Below are positions 26,038-28,165 of a stretch of 28,165 nucleotides of DNA, piece after piece. Below the pieces are notes generated by a model. The model was not told where the DNA came from. It saw only the letters and a list, made by a program, of their open reading frames with translations, and did not search any database. The DNA comes from an uncultured Roseiflexaceae bacterium (GTDB taxonomy: Bacteria; Chloroflexota; Chloroflexia; Chloroflexales; Roseiflexaceae). The first letter of the stretch is position 1, and every line of letters begins with the position of its first letter. The position numbers and the translations under genes were made by a program. The stretch spans positions 1 through 28,165 of the forward strand of contig CALKHR010000078.1 in assembly GCA_937988885.1 (NCBI GenBank), in the 5' to 3' direction.

Positions 26038-27144
26038 ATGACGCAACCCGACAACCAATCCCGTCGCCGCCTGCGCGACCTCGGCATAACACCTGGCATC
26101 CTGCCCACCGGCCCGCTCAACGCCATCACCGATGTGGCTGGCGTGCGCGTTGGCCACACCACCCTGTACGAAGGCGACAGCATCCGCACTGGCGTCACCG
26201 CCATCCTGCCGCACGAGGGCAACATCTTCCAAGAGCGTGTGCCCGCCGGAATCGCGGTCGGCAACGGCTTCGGCAAATTCATGGGCATCAGCCAAATCAA
26301 CGAACTCGGCGAGATCGAGACGCCCATCCTGCTTACCAACACGCTCTCCGTGCCCCGCGCCGCCGACGCCCTGCTCGACTATACGCTCAGCCAGCCCGAG
26401 AACCAAGACGTGCGCTCGGTCAATCCTGTGATCGGCGAATGCAACGACGGTTACCTCAACGACATCCGGCGGCGCGTCGTACAACCCGAGCACGCTCTGC
26501 AGGCCATAGCGACCGCCAGCAGCGGCCCGGTCGCCGAAGGTTGCGTCGGCGCGGGCACTGGCGTCGTCTCGTTCGGCTGGAAGGGCGGCATCGGCACCAG
26601 TTCGCGCCGCCTGCCCCGCAACCTGGGAGGCTGGACACTCGGTGCGCTCGTACAAGCCAACTTCGGCGGCATCCTGCAACTGGCGGGCCTACCCGTCGGA
26701 CAAGCGCTCCACCAACACTTCCTGCGCGACGAACTTGACCGAGGCGACGCCGACGGCTCAATCGTGATCATCGTCGCCACCGACGCGCCGCTCTCCGACC
26801 GCAACCTCACTCGCATCGCGCGGCGCGCTATCGCAGGCCTCGCCCGCACAGGTGCGGCCATGACCGACGGCTCCGGCGACTACGCGCTGGCCTTCAGCGT
26901 AGCCGATAGCGTGCGCCGAACACCCGCGCAGCGCAACGGCCTCGCGACGCACAGCGAGATCCCCAACGCCATTCTGTCGCCCTTGCTGCTCGCCGCCATC
27001 GAAGCCACCGAAGAAGCGATCTACAACGCGCTCTGCATGGCGACCACCACGACGGGCATGGCCGGGCGGCGCGTCGAAGCATTGCCGCTCGCCGAGGTTG
27101 CCGCGCTCTGGCGGCGCGCCAATCCGCTGACCAGCAACGAGTGA
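26038..27144 (+). CDS. P1 family (DmpA/BapA-type) self-processing aminopeptidase
   Basis: An Ntn-type serine peptidase of 368 residues that removes N-terminal residues, including D- or beta-amino acids in characterised relatives, and matures by self-cleavage. Family hallmarks are RLRDLGITPGILPTGPLNAI and ITDVAGVRVGH at the N-terminus, ECNDGYLND near the middle, CVGAGTGVVSFGWKGGIGTSSR, and the cleavage site DADGSIVIIVATDAPL with Gly240-Ser241, where Ser241 becomes the nucleophile. The start is the ATG at 26038 with AAGGA 9 bases upstream; a TTG at 26020 is less likely. The methyltransferase gene follows with essentially no gap. The terminator before it suggests separate transcription from the TPR gene. 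Confidence 0.92.
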   Translation: MTQPDNQSRRRLRDLGITPGILPTGPLNAITDVAGVRVGHTTLYEGDSIRTGVTAILPHEGNIFQERVPAGIAVGNGFGKFMGISQINELGEIETPILLTNTLSVPRAADALLDYTLSQPENQDVRSVNPVIGECNDGYLNDIRRRVVQPEHALQAIATASSGPVAEGCVGAGTGVVSFGWKGGIGTSSRRLPRNLGGWTLGALVQANFGGILQLAGLPVGQALHQHFLRDELDRGDADGSIVIIVATDAPLSDRNLTRIARRAIAGLARTGAAMTDGSGDYALAFSVADSVRRTPAQRNGLATHSEIPNAILSPLLLAAIEATEEAIYNALCMATTTTGMAGRRVEALPLAEVAALWRRANPLTSNE

Positions 27145-27149
27145 CCGCT

Positions 27150-27794
27150 ATGCGAACCCACCTGCGCCTCAAAAATCGCCAAGTGCGCAAACTGCCAAAA
27201 CAATTCCAAGACCAAGACGTGCGCTACACCGAAGAGCTCGTCGCCACCTTCCTGCGCCAGTACACCCAACCCGGCGACCTCGTGCTCGATCCGTTCGCGG
27301 GCTTCGGCACCACCCTGATCGCCGCCGAAGCCATGGATCGCCAGCCGCTCGGCATCGAGTACGACAAACAGCGCGTCGCCTACGTTCGCACACAACTTCA
27401 ACAACCGCAGCGCATCATCCACGGCGACTCGCGCCAGATCGCCAACTACAACCTACCGCCCTGCGACTTCAGCATCACCTCGCCGCCCTTCATGGCCAAA
27501 AACGATCCCGAGGACCCGTTCAGCAACTACGCGCCCAATGGCCCCGGCTACGCCGCCTACCTGCGCACCTTGACCGAGATCTACCAACAGATCAGCCAGA
27601 TCATGAAGCCGGGCGCCCGCGTCGTGCTCGAAGTTGCTAACCTCAAGGAGCAGGACGGCGTCACCACATTGGCTTGGGATATCGGGCGCGAACTCAGCGC
27701 GATCATGACCTTCGAGGGCGAAGTCATCATCGCCTGGGACAACTATAACTACGGCTACGATCACAGCTACTGCCTAGTATTCCGCTGTGGATAG
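27150..27794 (+). CDS. Small SAM-dependent DNA methyltransferase-like protein (DPFAGFGTT / TSPPF)
   Basis: The SAM-binding motif LDPFAGFGTT starts at residue about 46, preceded by QDVRYTEELVATFLRQY, which resembles the motif X region of N4/N6 methylases. The catalytic motif TSPPF is at residues 110-114. At 214 residues it is short and has no obvious target-recognition domain. Motif I precedes motif IV, which differs from the IV-first order of many TSPPY enzymes. The substrate (DNA N4-cytosine, N6-adenine or RNA) cannot be decided. The ATG at 27150 lies just after the peptidase stop; a GTG at 27141 overlapping that stop is an alternative. There is no restriction enzyme next to it, so it may be a solitary methylase. 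Confidence 0.78.
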   Translation: MRTHLRLKNRQVRKLPKQFQDQDVRYTEELVATFLRQYTQPGDLVLDPFAGFGTTLIAAEAMDRQPLGIEYDKQRVAYVRTQLQQPQRIIHGDSRQIANYNLPPCDFSITSPPFMAKNDPEDPFSNYAPNGPGYAAYLRTLTEIYQQISQIMKPGARVVLEVANLKEQDGVTTLAWDIGRELSAIMTFEGEVIIAWDNYNYGYDHSYCLVFRCG

Positions 27795-27818
27795 CCAAAA
27801 AAGCCCCAACCAACACAA

Positions 27819-27852
27819 TGCGCCCTGGGGAATGTCGGTTCCCCAGGGCGCA
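27819..27852. terminator. Strong convergent hairpin terminator
   Basis: A perfect 12-base GC-rich stem, TGCGCCCTGGGG (27819-27830) and CCCCAGGGCGCA (27841-27852), with a 10-base loop. It sits between the methyltransferase and the convergent secreted-protein gene. A run of six A residues at 27797-27802 gives a T-tract, at some distance, on the minus-strand transcript, so it may serve both genes. Confidence 0.65.
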
Positions 27853-27876
27853 CTAGCCGCTTCAATCGAACGTATC

Positions 27877-28165
27877 CTACCTCCCCACGAACGGCGCAAA
27901 CAGGGTGAAGGACGCGCCACTGGTCTCAGGCTCCACGCGCGTGGGGCCGTACTCGTGCGTGCCGCCCGACACCTCCACCTCGTGCAGCCAGTAGTAGTAG
28001 GTCTGCCCCGCCTGCGCACTGGTATCGGTCCAGCGGTAGCTGGCACCACCAGCCTGGCCCTGGCTCAGCACCAGCGACTGGGTTACGCGCACCGCATCGA
28101 CGCGGTTCGGTGTGGTGCTGCGGTACAGATGGAAGCCGAAGGTCTGCTGCTCCATACCGGTCTGC
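27877..28165 (-). CDS. C-terminal fragment of a probable secreted surface protein
   Basis: The frame is open at the window edge (96 residues visible); an internal Met near 28155 is probably not the start. The sequence FGFHLYRSTTPNRVDAVRV, then YRWTDTSAQAGQTYYYWLHEVE, is typical of fibronectin-III-like C-terminal modules of secreted proteins. The end, LFAPFVGR, resembles the hydrophobic LPxxxR-like tails seen on Chloroflexota exported proteins; that link is recalled, not tested. The TAG stop is at 27877-27879, followed by the strong hairpin. Confidence 0.65.
   Translation of the reverse strand, partial: QTGMEQQTFGFHLYRSTTPNRVDAVRVTQSLVLSQGQAGGASYRWTDTSAQAGQTYYYWLHEVEVSGGTHEYGPTRVEPETSGASFTLFAPFVGR

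Overview
The window looks like a piece of a moderately GC-rich Chloroflexota-type chromosome. That assignment is an inference: it rests on a PqqD-M50 peptidase, Thr/Pro-rich lipoprotein linkers and a secreted protein ending in an LPxxxR-like tail. No rRNA, tRNA or universal marker is present to confirm it. All recognisable genes are bacterial, and no tRNA, CRISPR array or insertion sequence was found.

Layout. (1) 1-1233, minus: partial membrane zinc peptidase of the M50/site-2 type with a PqqD-like N-terminal domain. (2) 1605-3758, plus: a two-gene K+ uptake module, a TrkH/KtrB channel subunit followed by a TrkA/KtrA RCK subunit. (3) 3894-11468, plus: a degenerate copy of the conserved WGR / DUF5682 / vWA / SWIM cluster usually found with a MoxR ATPase. 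Every member carries at least one lesion (nonsense codon, frameshift or deletion join), and the MoxR gene is not in the window. An intact three-helix membrane protein and a short element with inverted-repeat ends sit inside this region. (4) 23156-11476, minus: a six-gene, tightly packed putative defence operon. In transcription order it encodes a PLD-SNF2 helicase, a large Eco57I-like N6-adenine methyltransferase, two tandem DUF262 proteins, an ABC-type AAA ATPase with a DUF3696 tail, and an AT-rich protein of unknown family coupled to the ATPase by a TGATG stop/start. A good sigma-70-like promoter lies 5' of the helicase. (5) 23265-23789, minus: a Thr/Pro-linker lipoprotein, followed by about 880 bases that are nearly empty. 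(6) 24667-27794, plus: a membrane-anchored TPR protein, a strong hairpin terminator, a P1-family (DmpA-type) self-processing aminopeptidase and a small SAM methyltransferase with a TSPPF motif. (7) 27877-end, minus: the C-terminus of a probable secreted surface protein.

How the genes work together. The defence operon combines a DNA methyltransferase (self marking), a helicase with a PLD nuclease-like domain, two DGQQR-type NTPase-fold proteins related to those that sense modified DNA, and an OLD/ABC-like ATPase with an unknown partner. It has no HsdR/HsdS, no BREX core and no DISARM drmA/drmB, and neither DUF262 protein carries the HNH (DUF1524) nuclease of GmrSD or SspE. It is the best candidate in the window for an incompletely described system. 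The degraded conflict-type cluster next to it, with intact genes on both sides, suggests turnover of accessory systems at this site. Sequencing or assembly errors remain an alternative for the single-base lesions.
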